Source of the DNA: Symsagittifera roscoffensis
Taxonomy: Eukaryota; Xenacoelomorpha; Acoela; Convolutidae
DNA: 64,000 nucleotides
Direction: 5' to 3'
Assembly (NCBI RefSeq): GCF_963678635.1
Contig: NC_087066.1
Location: 56,438,312 to 56,502,311 of the forward strand
The position numbers and the translations under genes were made by a program. How positions within the stretch are numbered: position 1 is the stretch's first letter; each line of letters begins with the position of its first letter. Positions 1-12,307 of the stretch are shown here, piece by piece. The notes beneath the pieces were generated by a model that saw only the letters and a program-made list of their open reading frames with translations, was not told the origin of the DNA and made no database searches.

Positions 1-3000
1 TTTTAAAATATTATGTAGCAAACTTTCAAAAATTCATTGTTCTTAAATGGTCGGTGCAGAAAATTGAAATAGTGTAATCATTTCCATAGGTGCATATACC
101 TAGTGAGCAATCACGTAACGGCAATTAAGAAAATAATTTTGTGTGTGTCTGAAGGGCTATTTATTTCAAATAAATTTCCTCCTATCGTAATTTTTTTCTA
201 AAATAACCAAGATAAAATTTTTCTTGATATGAAACGTTTTCAACAAAATAAAGAAACTATCTAGATTATTAACTATCTTAAGATGAGCTGTTTCTTGACG
301 TTCGCGCGCTAGGAAAACACACTACAAATGGTAAATACTGACATATTCGGAGCTGAATCGAACTGGTTAGTCTTTCTTCAAAACAAACTATTTTTTTTTG
401 AGAGCACTTCTGATTGTTTGTTTTCAGTAATGTTTTTGTTTTTCAAATTATGAAGCAGATTTTCAAAAAAAAAATTTTGTTCCAAAATGGTCTGTGAAGA
501 AAAGTGAAAGTGTTACTATTTCCATAAAAGCGCAAAATCTACTTAACAGTCCCCCTTTGATTAAAGGGGGAGATGGTTAAGTGGATCAAAATGGTGGATT
601 TTTCGACCAATCAGAATGCAGCAAAATTCGAGCTCTCAATACAAGCTCTAGTGCTAATTACTGTATTTATTTTTAGGGGTGGAGATTCTTTAGTATACTT
701 TAGTATGCTCTATAGAAACCAAAGGGAAGATATTGTTAATAGATCCAGTGCACATACCTATTGAGCAACCACGCGATGACAATTAAGTAAACCGGAAGCA
801 AAAAATGAACAGCAATAGAAGAAAACTGGTTAGTAATTTTTTTTGGAGAAAATAACTCAGTAGAAATCTCAGTAATTTCAGGATTTTTGCACTTTTGCTT
901 TTGTTTCGAGAGCTTTGCTTCAACTTTTCGAGAAAACTTTGAGACCACTCCATAATTTATTTTTTTCCCGTTCTAATTTTTCTCTTCAATTCGCCGCCTT
1001 GCAGAAAGCTGACATACCTGAAGAAGTTGTTGACGAAAACAGCCCTTCACACAGTGTGGTCAAACTCGGGTTCTTGAACTCTCTAAAAAACAGCAAAGAA
1101 ATTTTTCGAACATAAAAAATAACAAAATTTTACATTAATTTTATATATCTTTACAAAGGGTTTAATTTTTTTTGAAACTTTCCAAATCTCCAAGAATTTA
1201 CTCATCAGAACTGAGGAATTTTCAATTGACGCAAGCAAAGCATGAATAACAAGTTCAAGTTCAATTATGTATACGTACAAAGAAACTTTGGAGGCAAGCT
1301 CTCCATTTTGCCCCGTGTGAGGATTTGCGCAGAATCTGAAAAAACTCTCAAGATGAAGCCTTTCAAAACTTTGATGTGTTTTGCTGCGTTTCCTGAGGTT
1401 AAAAGCGTGTTTTTAAAATGATTTATTGAAGCCCTAAAATTTGATATTCTAAATGGGTAACAATTACAAATTAAGTTTTCTCGAATCAGGGTAAAAACCT
1501 GAATGTTCCGAGTGCCTTTTAACGAGTAAGTAGCTTCTGGTAGAACTTAAATTAAAAAAGAACTTAAATTTAAAAACTTAAATAAAAAAAAATGAAAATA
1601 TTCTCCCCACACGCATTTTCAGATACAATTATTTGGATCCATTAGCCAGCCTCAAGTCTATTTCAATTAATTTCTTGATATTGATTTGACACGGTTGCGT
1701 CTTTAGAAAATTGAAAGTTTGACGCAGAATAATAAATTAGCCTGACTGTCATTTTCGAGCGCCATAGTCTTACACAAAGTTGTCCCAGGTGAATTATGAA
1801 ATTAACCTGTTTTGAGCTCAAGCAATCAGTAATTTTCGCTCTACGAAAGAAACTGAGCTTTATTAAAAAGTTTTATGTTGTCTGGAATGAAATACACCAC
1901 CGGAACACAAACACACTGTCAAACTCTTCGCCAGCTGGAACAAAAACATTTGACAAAAGAAAAAGTTTTTACGTGATTGAACTTGCTGCTGGGTGAGAGA
2001 ATGCAGCGTTCATTTGAATTTGTGTCAAAGGTCCATAGTAGTTTGTTGCAGTATTGCACAACTGTACCTAAAAACGGAATTCGGCGATCATGATCCATAT
2101 TGAAAATGACGCTCTGGTGCAATTGAGATTGAGGGAATCCAAGACACTTCAGGGTACGAAAACCAAAGTGCTCCAATCTCTATTCAAGTTGCTGGTTCAT
2201 TGTTCTACCAACCATGCTCCCCCTACCCTACCCCGCATTCCAAGTTAAAAGTTCCAAGTAGAAAATGATATTTTTTTACGTGAACATTGGTTTTGCAGGG
2301 ACACTTCTATCCCAATTGCTTTATTAGCCTACTGCAAAATGCATATCATTTATCTACAAAGGCTAATAGATTATATCATTTTCTAAAAATACAATCTTCG
2401 TAGTTTTTTTTTTTTAGCTGGATTTTTTAATTGATCAATGAATGATTTCAATCGAATTTCTCCTATGATGCAATTGAAAAAAGAAAAAACCTCTTTTTTC
2501 TGAATAGTTTTTTGTAAGGACAGTAAAGAAGAAGAAACACCATTGTTTTGAATATTTCATTTTTTAAATATTTTTTTAATTATAATAGATTATATCATTG
2601 ATGGAAAAGTAAAAATCTTCGAAGTTTTTCTCACAAATTTATCATTTTAGAGAAAAAGTAAGACAATATAAGAATAAAAAGACTGCTCGTATCAAGGAGA
2701 AACTCTCAATACTTCGATCGCCTTTAAAGAGCCTGAAATAAAACTTGATTTTAATAATTTCGTAAAATTTTATAGAAAAAATGAAAATGATAAAATTTGA
2801 GTACTTGAACGCAAAATATGGATCAGTTAGCATACTTTTTTTTTCAATTTGGAAGATATTTGATTAACATTTTTTCGACGTCTACGTTAAGCGTCAATAG
2901 AGCAAATACTTGTCTCAAATTGGCCAAACTATTAACCCTTAAATCACCCTATTAACAGATACTACTTTGTTTTAATTTTGAGCCCATGAACTCTCTATTT

Positions 3001-4300
3001 TTCAAACTATGTAAAATTCTTCTAGAAAGACGATTTGAAATTGATTAAAAATTTAAGATGTTTCAGAGATATTCTCTGGACACCCATAAATAAATAACAG
3101 GACTGCTCGTACCAGGCCAAAGCTCTGAATGTGTTAATTGATTGTACTAACTTCCCTTTAATTGCTCTCGAATAGTTTTTGGTGAATTAAATATCGGCAA
3201 AACTATGATTTTAATGGCTGATAATATCAAAATTTAAGTGTTACAATTTGATTAGTATAGACCATTTAGCAGCCTTAAATCAATTTGGAACGATTTTGTA
3301 GTTTGAGATAATTCACCACATGTGAACGATAAAACAAGCAGTTTAGACAACCACCCCTATCTTGGCAGGTTACTCTCGGCAGGTTACTGTAGTGGTGTGC
3401 ACAACCTATTGGGTACAAGCAAATCATGAGACCGATCCCACGATGGAGCAGATTTTTGTAAAAGTGGTCTGAATAAGAAAATCACGCCCGCGAGCATATA
3501 TATTCCTCACTTTCTTCGAAAGTTGGAGCAATGAAATAATGTAATTATAGTCTAGCAATGTATTAATAGTTTAAAAATAGTTTGCCTGAAATCAAATTGA
3601 AACAATTTCTGAGCCGATTTGAGTTGCCACTTACGCTTCAATTGAACGCAAAATTTTTCCCGCGTTGTTTTTCTCAAATGAACCAAATGTGCAATTTTCG
3701 AACCGCCATAACTTAACAAAAAAATTACAGAAAAAGTATCGATTTATATTTGAGCTAAAGGCACCAATATTTTTCAGTTGATATAATGATCTCCATTTAA
3801 AAGCAGTTAGTTAAAAAACTGAAATTTGTCAGAAGAGAAAAACCACACCGAGTTTTTCAAAAGTCGGAACAACATTCTGTTATCTTAGTGAAAAAAGAAC
3901 ACTCTTCAATACAAGTTTAAAACAATTTGAAAAGTTTGAACATCTTTCGCTAAATTGCTTTCAAAACCTTTCAATTTTTCCATCATAAGAAGAAACAAGA
4001 CTTCTCGTATCAGGGCGAAGCCCTGAATGTTCCGACTGCCTTTTAAGATTTTATGGAGCAGAAATAACATTAAAAAATTTAATGTAATAATATAAAATGA
4101 CATTTTTTTTCTCTAAATTTGAAATTTTTCTATGAAAATCGTCTCCCCACACGCCATATAAAGTAGAAAAAGTTAGATTTTGCTCCTTGTAACAAATCAA
4201 TTATAGTAAACAAGACTGCTTGTATCAGGGCAAAGCCCTGAATGTTCCGACCGCCTTTTAAGGTTTATGGAGCAGCATTAATAACATAACAAGTTAAATG
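1..4300. other. Gene-poor repeat region with doubtful minus-strand exon candidates
   Basis: Apart from repeat R3 (560-740) and R1 traces, two minus-strand intervals could be exons of the mucin-like gene: about 1088-1014 (EFKNPSLTTLCEGLFSS, acceptor TTTTTTAG and donor GTATGT) and about 2172-2073 (RLEHFGFRTLKCL, weak acceptor, donor GTACAG). Their phases cannot be checked against each other, so I do not call them. TGCATATACCTA..GAGCAA.CACG at about 92-120 and 750-780 is a short duplicated piece. Confidence 0.4.
560..740 (+). repeat. Dispersed repeat R3, copy 1
   Basis: Shares long runs (GACCAATCAGAATGCAGC and continuing; AGGGGTGGAGATTCTTTAGT) with the reverse complement of 21285-21440, and more weakly with 42765-42805. 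Preceded by a short palindromic CCCCCTTTGATTAAAGGGGG (550-569). The element type is unknown: an LTR fragment or a MITE are both possible, as one copy sits just upstream of the gypsy remnant. Confidence 0.75.
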
Positions 4301-4610
4301 AAATAAATTAAAATGAAAATTAACGCGCGATATATTACGCGTTAATAGCGCGAAATATATCGCGCGTTAATTGTCCCAAATTGGCCGAAATGCCAATCTT
4401 TAAACCCTCATAACTTTACGAAAAATGATCACAGGTAAAATATCTTTTCAAATTTAAGTTCAGGACAACAATGGCTTTTGAATGATAAAAAAAAATTCCG
4501 TCAAAAATGGCTAGTTAAAAAGTCAAAATTTGTCTGAAGAAAAAAAACCCACCCGAGCACAAATATTCCGTTACTTTCGTATCGAAAGTCGGAATAGTAA
4601 GCTTCTTTCA
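3985..4610 (+). repeat. Repeat family R1, two heads in tandem with one tail
   Basis: The R1 head (ACTGCTYGTATCAGGGC GAA GCCCTGA, then GTTCCGAC) occurs at about 3990 and again at about 4212, followed by a body containing a 17-bp CpG-rich inverted repeat and a tail ending TTTCGTATCGAAAGTCGGAA. The head forms a perfect 7-bp stem with a GAA loop. The tail forms a second hairpin. Other copies lie at 4611-4915, 38708-39255 and 55864-56330, with diverged traces near 1490, 2683, 3105, 3520, 3860, 15370 (inverted) and 20000. Confidence 0.85.
4320..4370. repeat. Perfect 17-bp CpG-rich inverted repeat
   Basis: TTAACGCGCGATATATT at 4320-4336 and its exact reverse complement at 4354-4370 are separated by 17 nt (ACGCGTTAATAGCGCGA). 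It lies inside an R1 copy; other R1 copies keep only the right arm. CpG is otherwise scarce nearby. Confidence 0.95.
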
Positions 4611-4915
4611 ACCAATTTGGAACAATTTTAAGACAAAATAACTCTCCGCTTACGCGGTAATAGCGCGAAATATATCGTTAATTGTCCCAAATTGGCCAAA
4701 ATGGCAATCTTTAAACCCCCAAAACTTTTTAAAAAAATGGTCACAGGTGAAAAAATATCTTTTCAAATTTGAGCTCAGAACAACATTACCTTTTTAATGA
4801 TATGAAAAATTTCCGTCAAAAATGGCTAGTTAAAAAGTCAAAATTTGTCTGATGAAAAAAAAACCCACCCGAGCACAAATATTCCGTTACTTTCGTATCG
4901 AAAGTCGGAACAATT
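4611..4915 (+). repeat. Repeat family R1, 5'-truncated copy abutting an exon
   Basis: Starts at AGCTTCTTTCAACCAATTTG and ends GTCGGAACAATT, closely matching the second half of 38708-39255. Its last bases touch the splice donor of the mucin-like exon ending at 4918: on the minus strand the intron reads GTAATTGTTCCGAC. Confidence 0.88.
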
Positions 4916-4917
4916 AC

Positions 4918-7448
4918 ATGAAAGACATGAGTAGTTTGGCTCCCGTCCAAAATCGAGATTGAGTAGCGGTCGGGTGAATTGCAGGTTGCAGCCAACTCTT
5001 CGCCCACTACAATTTCGGCAGCGGTAGTTCTAGTACCATCGAAGAACTTAACTTGGTCGTGATCTGGATCTCCCGCAATAGCCAGTCTTACCGGGACGTT
5101 GTTTGGACATTCGTCAACAAAGGCACTGTCATCGAAGTATCCTTAAAAGTCATACGGTGATCAGTTCCAATACTTAAAAATTAGCCGAAAAAAGCGCAGA
5201 CCGAAAAAATATGAGTTTTTTGACAAAACTGTCCAGGCTGTTCCCAAAAACTGCCTTGACTTAATTTTGTTTTCAAAAATTTGCCTGCGGAAAACTTTGT
5301 CACCGTTTCTTTATATTGTTTAAAAGAACTCTGAAAAGCAACTTTATTGATCTAAAAAGTGATCCACCCCTGATGATGCAGAAACTGAACAGCCAAAACT
5401 ATGAACATACCAGCAAGTGTGAAAGAAGCGTGGACATATATCAACTGCCTCCTTGCACTGCTCAGGCCTCCCATATCGGGTGCATTGACCCAATACTCAA
5501 TATTGTATGTTGTTTGGGGCCAAGGTTTCAACTTGATTTCCAGATTTCCGGCCAGGTATTTAACTTGACTGGGGTTCGGGCCAACGAAACTATTTGGCAA
5601 GGGAGATATGCTGAAAAAAGAGAACTTATGCGCCGTCTATGATACGTTGAGAACTGCTTGCCAATCAACTAACAGATGTTAAAAGTTATGAAAACTTGAA
5701 ATTACACACTAATGTGCCGTCTATGATGATACCTTGAGAAACAAATATACCTTGAGACAAACATATAATAATGATAATAGCTAATAATATATATAATATA
5801 AAATAATATATATAAACATATAACAATCATAATAATGATATATAGATACGTTCTTGGTCTCGATTTTGAATGAAAAACTACAAGATTTGCCAAAATTCAA
5901 AAAGGAACATTTCAATCTGCCGCTTATGTGCATTATAACAACGCAGAAATATTGTGCATTAATAAGACCGAAGTTTAACCACACTCAAAAAATTTTCAGC
6001 TTTACTGATTTTCTGTAGACTAAAATTTTGTCTGTACTATTTGTTTCCCCAGACGCCATGGGACAATGGAATGGGTTATAAGTAGATTATCATCCCTATT
6101 TTTCTCGAGTTTCAACTTGGTTTTAGTCCATATAATATCCTTTTAAATGAATTTGTTTTTCATATTAATTTATTTTGGGTCGTATGATATTTTGCTACAA
6201 TTACTCATAACTCAAATTCAGAACACACAAACTTAACAAAAGGCAGAAATTTTTTAACTCAAGCCCCCCAACGTTGGGACAGACAATACAATTTTTGTAA
6301 TTGATTATTATCTATAGAGACCAAATATTACTCTAAAAAATCTAAAAAGCAAACTTTCCTAGATGGTTTTTATCGACAATGATAATTAAGTTATAAATAT
6401 TGAAAACATGGATCGAATTACGACTACAGGAGCCATAATTTTTTACTGTAATTGGTTCGGGAGCAAAAAGCTTCCACGCAATAACATGCCGAGATGAGAA
6501 ATACAACTGAGAAATACACGATAGAAATACTGAGGAAATACTGGTAAACTGAGGAAATACTCGATTAAAAATCAGTATCTACGGTTCAAATAGTTTATGG
6601 AAGTGAAAGCTAATTAGTTCAAACTCACTTACAAAAATGAGATGATTTTCATTTTCTTTTTCAATTTTTTCTTCACTTTCGTGCTTGAAAAATTATCCGT
6701 TAAGTCAACAATATCTATATCGAACGTAATTTTAGGAATCAAATAGAAAAGTACCTCACAACCACATTATGTGTTGCCTTTTGACCTGCAGCTGGGCCGC
6801 TTGAATCTACCAACCAATTGAATACAAAATTTCCGGTGGCTGTGACGTAAAATGTCATTATAACATTTTCAACCAAAGGAGATGGTGTTGTCGTAGTTGT
6901 CGGGGTTACAGCTGTCGTCGATTCCAGTAGTTGTCGTCGATTCTGCTGTAGTCGTTGGCGCAGTAGTTGTCGTCGGTTCTACAGTAGTCGTTTGAGCAGT
7001 AGTTGTCGTCGGTTCTAAAGTAGTCGTTTGAGCAGTAGTTGTCGTCGGTTCTACAGTAGTCGTTTGAGCAGTAGTTGTCGTCGGTTCTACAGTAGTCGTT
7101 GGAGCAGTAGTTGTCGTCGGTTCTACAGTAGTCGTTGGAGCAGTAGTTGTCGTCGGTTCTACAGTAGTCGTTGGAGCAGTAGTTGTCGTCGGTTCTACAG
7201 TAGTAGTCTTGGCCGCAGTCGTCGCCGGAGCTGCTGCAGTCGTCGTCTTCGTCGTCGGTTCTACAGTTGTTGTCAGCTCTGCGGTAATAATCGCAGCCGC
7301 GGTCGTAGTAGTTTCGGCGGTAGTTATCGGAACTGTGCGTGTAGTCGGTTCTGCGGTAGTCATCGGATTCATGGGCTGCGTCGAAGTTGCTCGCATAAAT
7401 CCTACCAACGTCGTTTGAAGTTTCAAGGTCTCTTGATTGAACAACGGT
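4918..7448 (-). CDS. Mucin-like extracellular protein, three exons (partial, frameshifted)
   Basis: Three minus-strand exons with compatible phases: 7448-6755, 5589-5411, 5141-4918. The first begins PLFNQETLKLQ and becomes a Thr/Pro-rich, O-glycosylation-type tandem repeat with unit TTTTAPTTTVEP (12 aa, 36 bp, about seven units). It then leads into VTATGNFVFNWLVD. Exons 2-3 continue with beta-sandwich-like extracellular sequence (NIEYWVNAP; NNVPVRLAIAGDPDHDQVKFFDG; ATCNSPDRYSISILDG), which could be Ig/PKD-like but is not assignable by eye. The repeat frame and the following domain frame differ: near 6925 two bases seem lost (or one gained), so the current sequence reads into a stop (GIDDSCNPD...). 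Start exon and 3' exons were not found with confidence. Probably a secreted or surface protein; no specific function can be given. Confidence 0.62.
6880..7230 (-). repeat. 36-bp in-frame tandem repeat (Thr-rich mucin tract)
   Basis: About seven 36-bp units encode TTTTA(P/Q)TTT(V/L)EP on the minus strand, flanked by degenerate Thr/Ala-rich units up to about 7350. On the plus strand it reads as Ser/Arg/Cys-rich frames, which are shadows. Unit variation is mostly CCA/CAA (Pro/Gln). Such tracts expand and contract by slippage, which is the likely origin of the frame disruption near 6925. Confidence 0.9.
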
Positions 7449-8309
7449 CTAAAACAAAATATATTTTATTTACCAGCAAAAAAGAAGCGTTAAGGCAGTT
7501 AATAACAACCAGTTCGCCACAACATAACCTGAAGTTGTTAACTAACCTTACTTCTCTTTTCAGAAAACTTTAGAAAATCTTCAAACAACTGCAAAAAAAT
7601 CAATTGATAGGCTCATCTGAGTTGATTCTCAGTGCAACAAATTTGTCATCTTGTTCAATTTGCCTCCGATTAAAAAGATTGAAAAGAATTTTGCTTTTCA
7701 TTTAGTCAAGTTTATTTAATGGTTAACAAAGAAGAAATTAAGTTTTTTCATTTCCCCTTGAAGTTTCAATTCTTTTTTGGCACAGGGGAGAGGCTTACTG
7801 TGTTTTAAAGAATTAATGAATAGCAAAAATTTGAACGTATAAAGCAAGTTGTCTTATATGTATCTTATAATGTTCAACCTTTCACGACAATGTAAAACTT
7901 GAAATTGCACTCCAAATTTTTTTAACAAGTCACTTATTTCGTGATTGGATCCCAAAGGACAACGCGGAAATCAAAGAATTGAAAGTAATTTGAATTTTTT
8001 GCGGGTTGATCAATTATTATAAGTTCTCTTGGATCAATATGTTCAGATTTACACAAAAACACGGTGATCAAGATATGAGATGTTGAAATGTGAAAAAAAA
8101 AACATTTCAAGCATTTCAATAAACGCAATTTTGGTAGGCGATGCGTTTTGATAGTCTAAATTCTAACGTAAATGGGCCAAGCTATTGATAACAATTATTG
8201 GAATATGAAAGAAGAGAAACTTTCCAAAAACAAAAAAGTTAAAGTTTGAAAACCGGAAAAACTTACAGTCAGTAGTGTGGATAGCGATGAGTGTGGCTTG
8301 GGGTGACAC

Positions 8310-8730
8310 CCCCCTGCTCAAACGACACCCCCTCGCCCTCATTTCTGGTCGGTTTTTTTTTCAAAAATTCCCTTTGGTATATTGGTATAAAATTACGAAA
8401 TGCATTCTTGACTGACCGAAATCAAAAATTTTCTAAAGGCGCCTTTGGTGCCAAGGAATATAATTAAACTTCAGGGGGAGCGTGCGCCGAAGCAACGCAA
8501 ATTTTAGGTCAAATAGTTTGTAAAAGTGCTCAAAACGTCTTTTTCATCCTCTTGTTTTGAAAATTTTCCTGCGGCGCACAAAACTTTTGGCAAAATAGGA
8601 TCCTTATAGTTTTTTTGGAGAGCTCGGAAAATCAAATCGTTCGACCGAAAAAAAGATTGACAAAATTTTCAATTTTTTTTTCTTCAAAAAACCACCCCAC
8701 TCCAAGAAAATTTTCTGCGGACCCCCCAGC
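8310..8730 (-). mobile_element. Decayed hAT-MITE-like copy (inverted)
   Basis: In reverse orientation it follows the order of the 41794 element: the GAGCTC.CCAAA-like block, the GGCAAAATTTTCTGC-like block, GCGCGC-type sequence, and the GCCTTTGGTGCCAA motif (8440-8455). The TIRs are not recognisable and the flanks are C-rich. Weaker inverted traces lie at 43260-43540 and 47860-47990, and a left-end stub at 29588-29632 (CTAGATCCGCCCTCTG). Confidence 0.65.
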
Positions 8731-11057
8731 TCACAGTTAAGCATTTCAAATAAACTAACTTTTACTTATCAAAAATAGGAAATTATTACGGAAACTATGT
8801 TTTTTTAGAAATAGCACAAAATTCTACCACTTTAGCATAAAGTAAAAAATCAACGGTTAAAAGTTACTCAGAGATGGGTCATCCAAAAGATGTATTGCTC
8901 AAAACTGGATTTTTTGAAATCAGGCAGAATGTTAGGATATCATAACGAAAAACTAAGTTCTTTTAACTGGCCCCGGCTATTCGAAAAATTTTCTAAATTT
9001 GGTCCAAATATATGACCAATAATGTTCAAGGACATGTTGAAGAGATAGGAAACTCAAATAAGAAAAACTTATAACCTATGCAGAGCCATTTTAAATTATG
9101 TATTCGGATGTTGGTTAGTTTTTTTCTCAACGCAAAACCAGGTACCACACATAATCATCGGAATGCGTCAAATTATATATCATTTTAAGCTCTTTAAACG
9201 GTTATTCGAACAACTTCAAAAAAATTCCAAAAATATTTCCCAGTTTTGAAAAAAATGGCTCGAGTTTTAGGGAACAAAATTTTCAAAAATTCAAAAAACG
9301 TTCTGCAAAAAAATTAGAAAAATAATGTAATTTTTTTTTGCGTTTTTGTGGTATTTTTCTTCAAATGGCCTGTTTAGTAATTGGCCGATTTGGCTAAAAA
9401 TGTCGAATATACCTATATTCTAACTTTTCATTCAGATCTTTCAATACACCACACAGAAAAAACGACACTAACTTGAAAAAAAATGTTGTTTTTTTGTTAA
9501 AACTGGTCGGATAATTCTGAACTATTTGCACAGTAACCAGCTATCCTTGTTTGTGCTATAAAAATTATTTCAAAAACTTAGATTCGAAAATTTGAAAATT
9601 GAAACCAGACAGTCTTAAACATGTAATTAGTGACTTAAATCTGTAAATAACTATAAAAGAAAAACAAAGTAACTTTATCAATAGCAAAAAAAAATTTTGA
9701 CTCGTTTACTAAAGTAAAAAAAAACAGAGATTACTTTTTTAAAGATGGGATAAGCTCAATAATTGAAATTTCTATCGATTTAAACCAAAAATTAAAAAGA
9801 AGGCAACAAGAAATTATTTTGATGAGTACAGATTATTCCAACCCCGACAAGTATATTAAAATAACTAACTGGTCAACTTTATTCTGAGTTGACTTGCTAA
9901 AGAAATTTCATCGTTTTTATGGTAGTTGATTTTGCGTTAAAAAAATTTAATGTGAAAGACAAACCGCATGCAAAGTCTTTCCTCGAGGCCTGATTGAAAC
10001 CGAAACAGGAAAATCAAAAAACTTTTTTTTTCCTGGAAATAGGTAGTAAAAATGTACTCATAGACGAAAGACCGAAAGATGGCAAAGTTCAAATACCCTA
10101 AATATCAGGTTTTGATTCCCTAAAAATCTGTGCAATTTAGTCCTACAGTTAAAAAATATATCAAAATTAGGCATCAAGGGGAGATACCTAAAAACTAAAA
10201 TACTGAAAAGAAAGAAACGTTTGAAACCAGGCTACCAAGAATATTTAAAAGTAGAGAAATATTACAGGATAACAAATTTCGGCTTGCCAATGCACAAATT
10301 TAGTTAAGCAATGAAAAATACAGAACAAAAAAATAATTAAAACAGAAAAATTTGTAGTTATCGTTTTCACTCTTTTTGTTTCTTTTTGTTTCTTTTTTAC
10401 TTCTTTAATTTTTACATTATTTAAAATTTATTGTTTTTTTGTTTTTTTTCCAAATATTTTTGAACGTTTTCAAGTCACTTGCCTTTTTTGTTATGAGAAG
10501 AAAAAGACGGGTTCAAATTGAGAGTAACACGAAGATAACTTTTTCGCTACTCACGGTAAAATCAGAACGGGTTGAGTTAAGCTAGAGAAACACCCAATCC
10601 TCATGGCTTTCAGAAATCATTAAGTAAAGAAAGAACTTAACTTTTAAATGATAATTCAGCATAACTCAACCCCAAGCAGATAAAATCATCACACCAGAAA
10701 GTTCCGGAAAATTATTGATAAAAATGATGAGACTTGTTCGAAGCGATTGCTGAAGATATTCAACAAATAATACAAATTGGAAAATAAAAATCAGGCTGAA
10801 AACTAGCAAACAATTAAGCTAAAATTAAAAAAAAAATCAGTTCAAATCATAAACTAGTTTTAACACAAGTTATCTTTAAATAATTTGTTGTTATTTGTAA
10901 GGTTTCCAAAATAATTTTTCAAATACAGTTTTTGCAGAGTAGCTTTTGAGTAATAATGGTAGCAAAACATTTACTTTGCATGCAAATGATTTTTTCCAAA
11001 ATGCTGAAAGCAAAATAACGCTAAAAATATGACTGAATTTACTTATCGTAACACTTA

Positions 11058-11125
11058 ATGGGCATGCGGTTGGAAAACTAGTCTAGAGATGGCAAGGACC
11101 GGATTCGAATCCACCCTATAACTGC
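11058..11125 (+). repeat. tRNA-like SINE head
   Basis: GGGCATGCGGTTGGAAAACT followed by GACCGGATTCGAATCCACCC; the latter is a perfect T-arm/box B. The D-arm is weak. The only recognisable object in the gene-poor stretch from 8.8 to 13.5 kb. Confidence 0.5.
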
Positions 11126-12290
11126 GTAAAATTAAGTAAAATGTAACTGGACTATTTTCTCCCCAAAAACGGTTTTTGTTCCATCTTCCGCTCTAAGACT
11201 CGCATAATATTGACCAACCCTGACCGCTAAATAATTAAGTAGCAAGTGGCGGCTTCTTGCCTTAGTAGTCAAAAGTCTTAACGGTTCATAGATTTTCGGT
11301 GATCGTGGTGGTTTTTACAACTCAACAAACTGTTTATGCTGTTAAACATGTTTGGGCAGTTTTCATATGTAAGAAAAGTCATGTAAGAAAAGTCATGCAA
11401 AATCTCGTTTAATCTTCGACCGTTCTGACGAGTATCTGTCAAAAATACTTGGTGCCACTAGATATGAACATCTTCCGATAAGAGTTTTTCAAAAAGCAGT
11501 TTCTTGAGGATAAAATAATCAAAGAGTTCCCGAAACAGTAAATCAGTAAAAATCAAGGCAGAGCAAAAAAACATAAACCCAACTTTTCACTTATTTGTAA
11601 TGGCAGCCCTGTACATTCGAACCGGTAATCATAAACTTTAATACTGTTAAAAGTTACATTTCAATTTCAATTTATGTCAGCCAAACCCCCGAATTTACTT
11701 ATAAATTTGCCATTTTTTCTCGACACCCTAAAAATCTACTCTGCTCTGCTTATTCGCATACAATTTCAAACACGTTTTTTAGGATTGATTGACTGCACGC
11801 CATAGACAAAATCGAAAACATAGAATACTCTTTACTTAAAGAAACAAAATGTCGTTGGCAGATTCTTTTGATTCCCTTGGTAACTAAGAAAAAGTCTCAT
11901 TTTGGATGTTATCAGAGATCATAGTCTATCTGGTCCTGTAGTTAAAATGATATTAATAAAAGATGTTTGTTAATGGATACCAAAATAGGTTTAGAGTATA
12001 TATAGGTTCAAATTAGGTAAAATTAGATCAAAAGAAAACATTACAATTTTACCTTTGTTAGTTTTAGAATGTTTTTTTTTTTTCAAAAGTAATTTTTATT
12101 AGAAGGAATATTAGTGAGAAAAAAAGAAAAAAGAAAATAAATCAACTAGGCTTTTTTCAGTATCCCACCCTCTTCGCAAATGCAGCTTATAAGATCAAAT
12201 ATCATTTTAAATAGACTTCCATTTAATGAACTTCAAAAAAAAATCAAAAAGGGAAAATGGAAAAGAGCCATCATCAGACTTAGTGAGTCA

Positions 12291-12307
12291 GGGGGGGGGG
12301 GGGGGGG
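12291..12307 (+). repeat. Poly-G tract (17 G)
   Basis: Uninterrupted run of 17 G in AT-rich sequence following GTGAGTCA. Tract length is likely inaccurate in assembly. Confidence 0.95.

Noticed and set aside
1919-2176. 85-aa minus-strand ORF as a 3' exon of the mucin-like gene
   Set aside because: Acceptor is poor and two frames look equally plausible, so it is left as a candidate only.
5316-5642. 108-aa plus-strand ORF
   Set aside because: Antisense to the second mucin-like exon, whose splice phases match its neighbours.
7028-7573. 181-aa Ser/Arg/Cys-rich plus-strand ORF
   Set aside because: It is the antisense shadow of the Thr-rich tandem repeat on the minus strand.
7934-8128. 64-aa minus-strand ORF as the start exon of the mucin-like gene
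   Set aside because: The frame ends in a stop before any donor that would fit the required phase 2.
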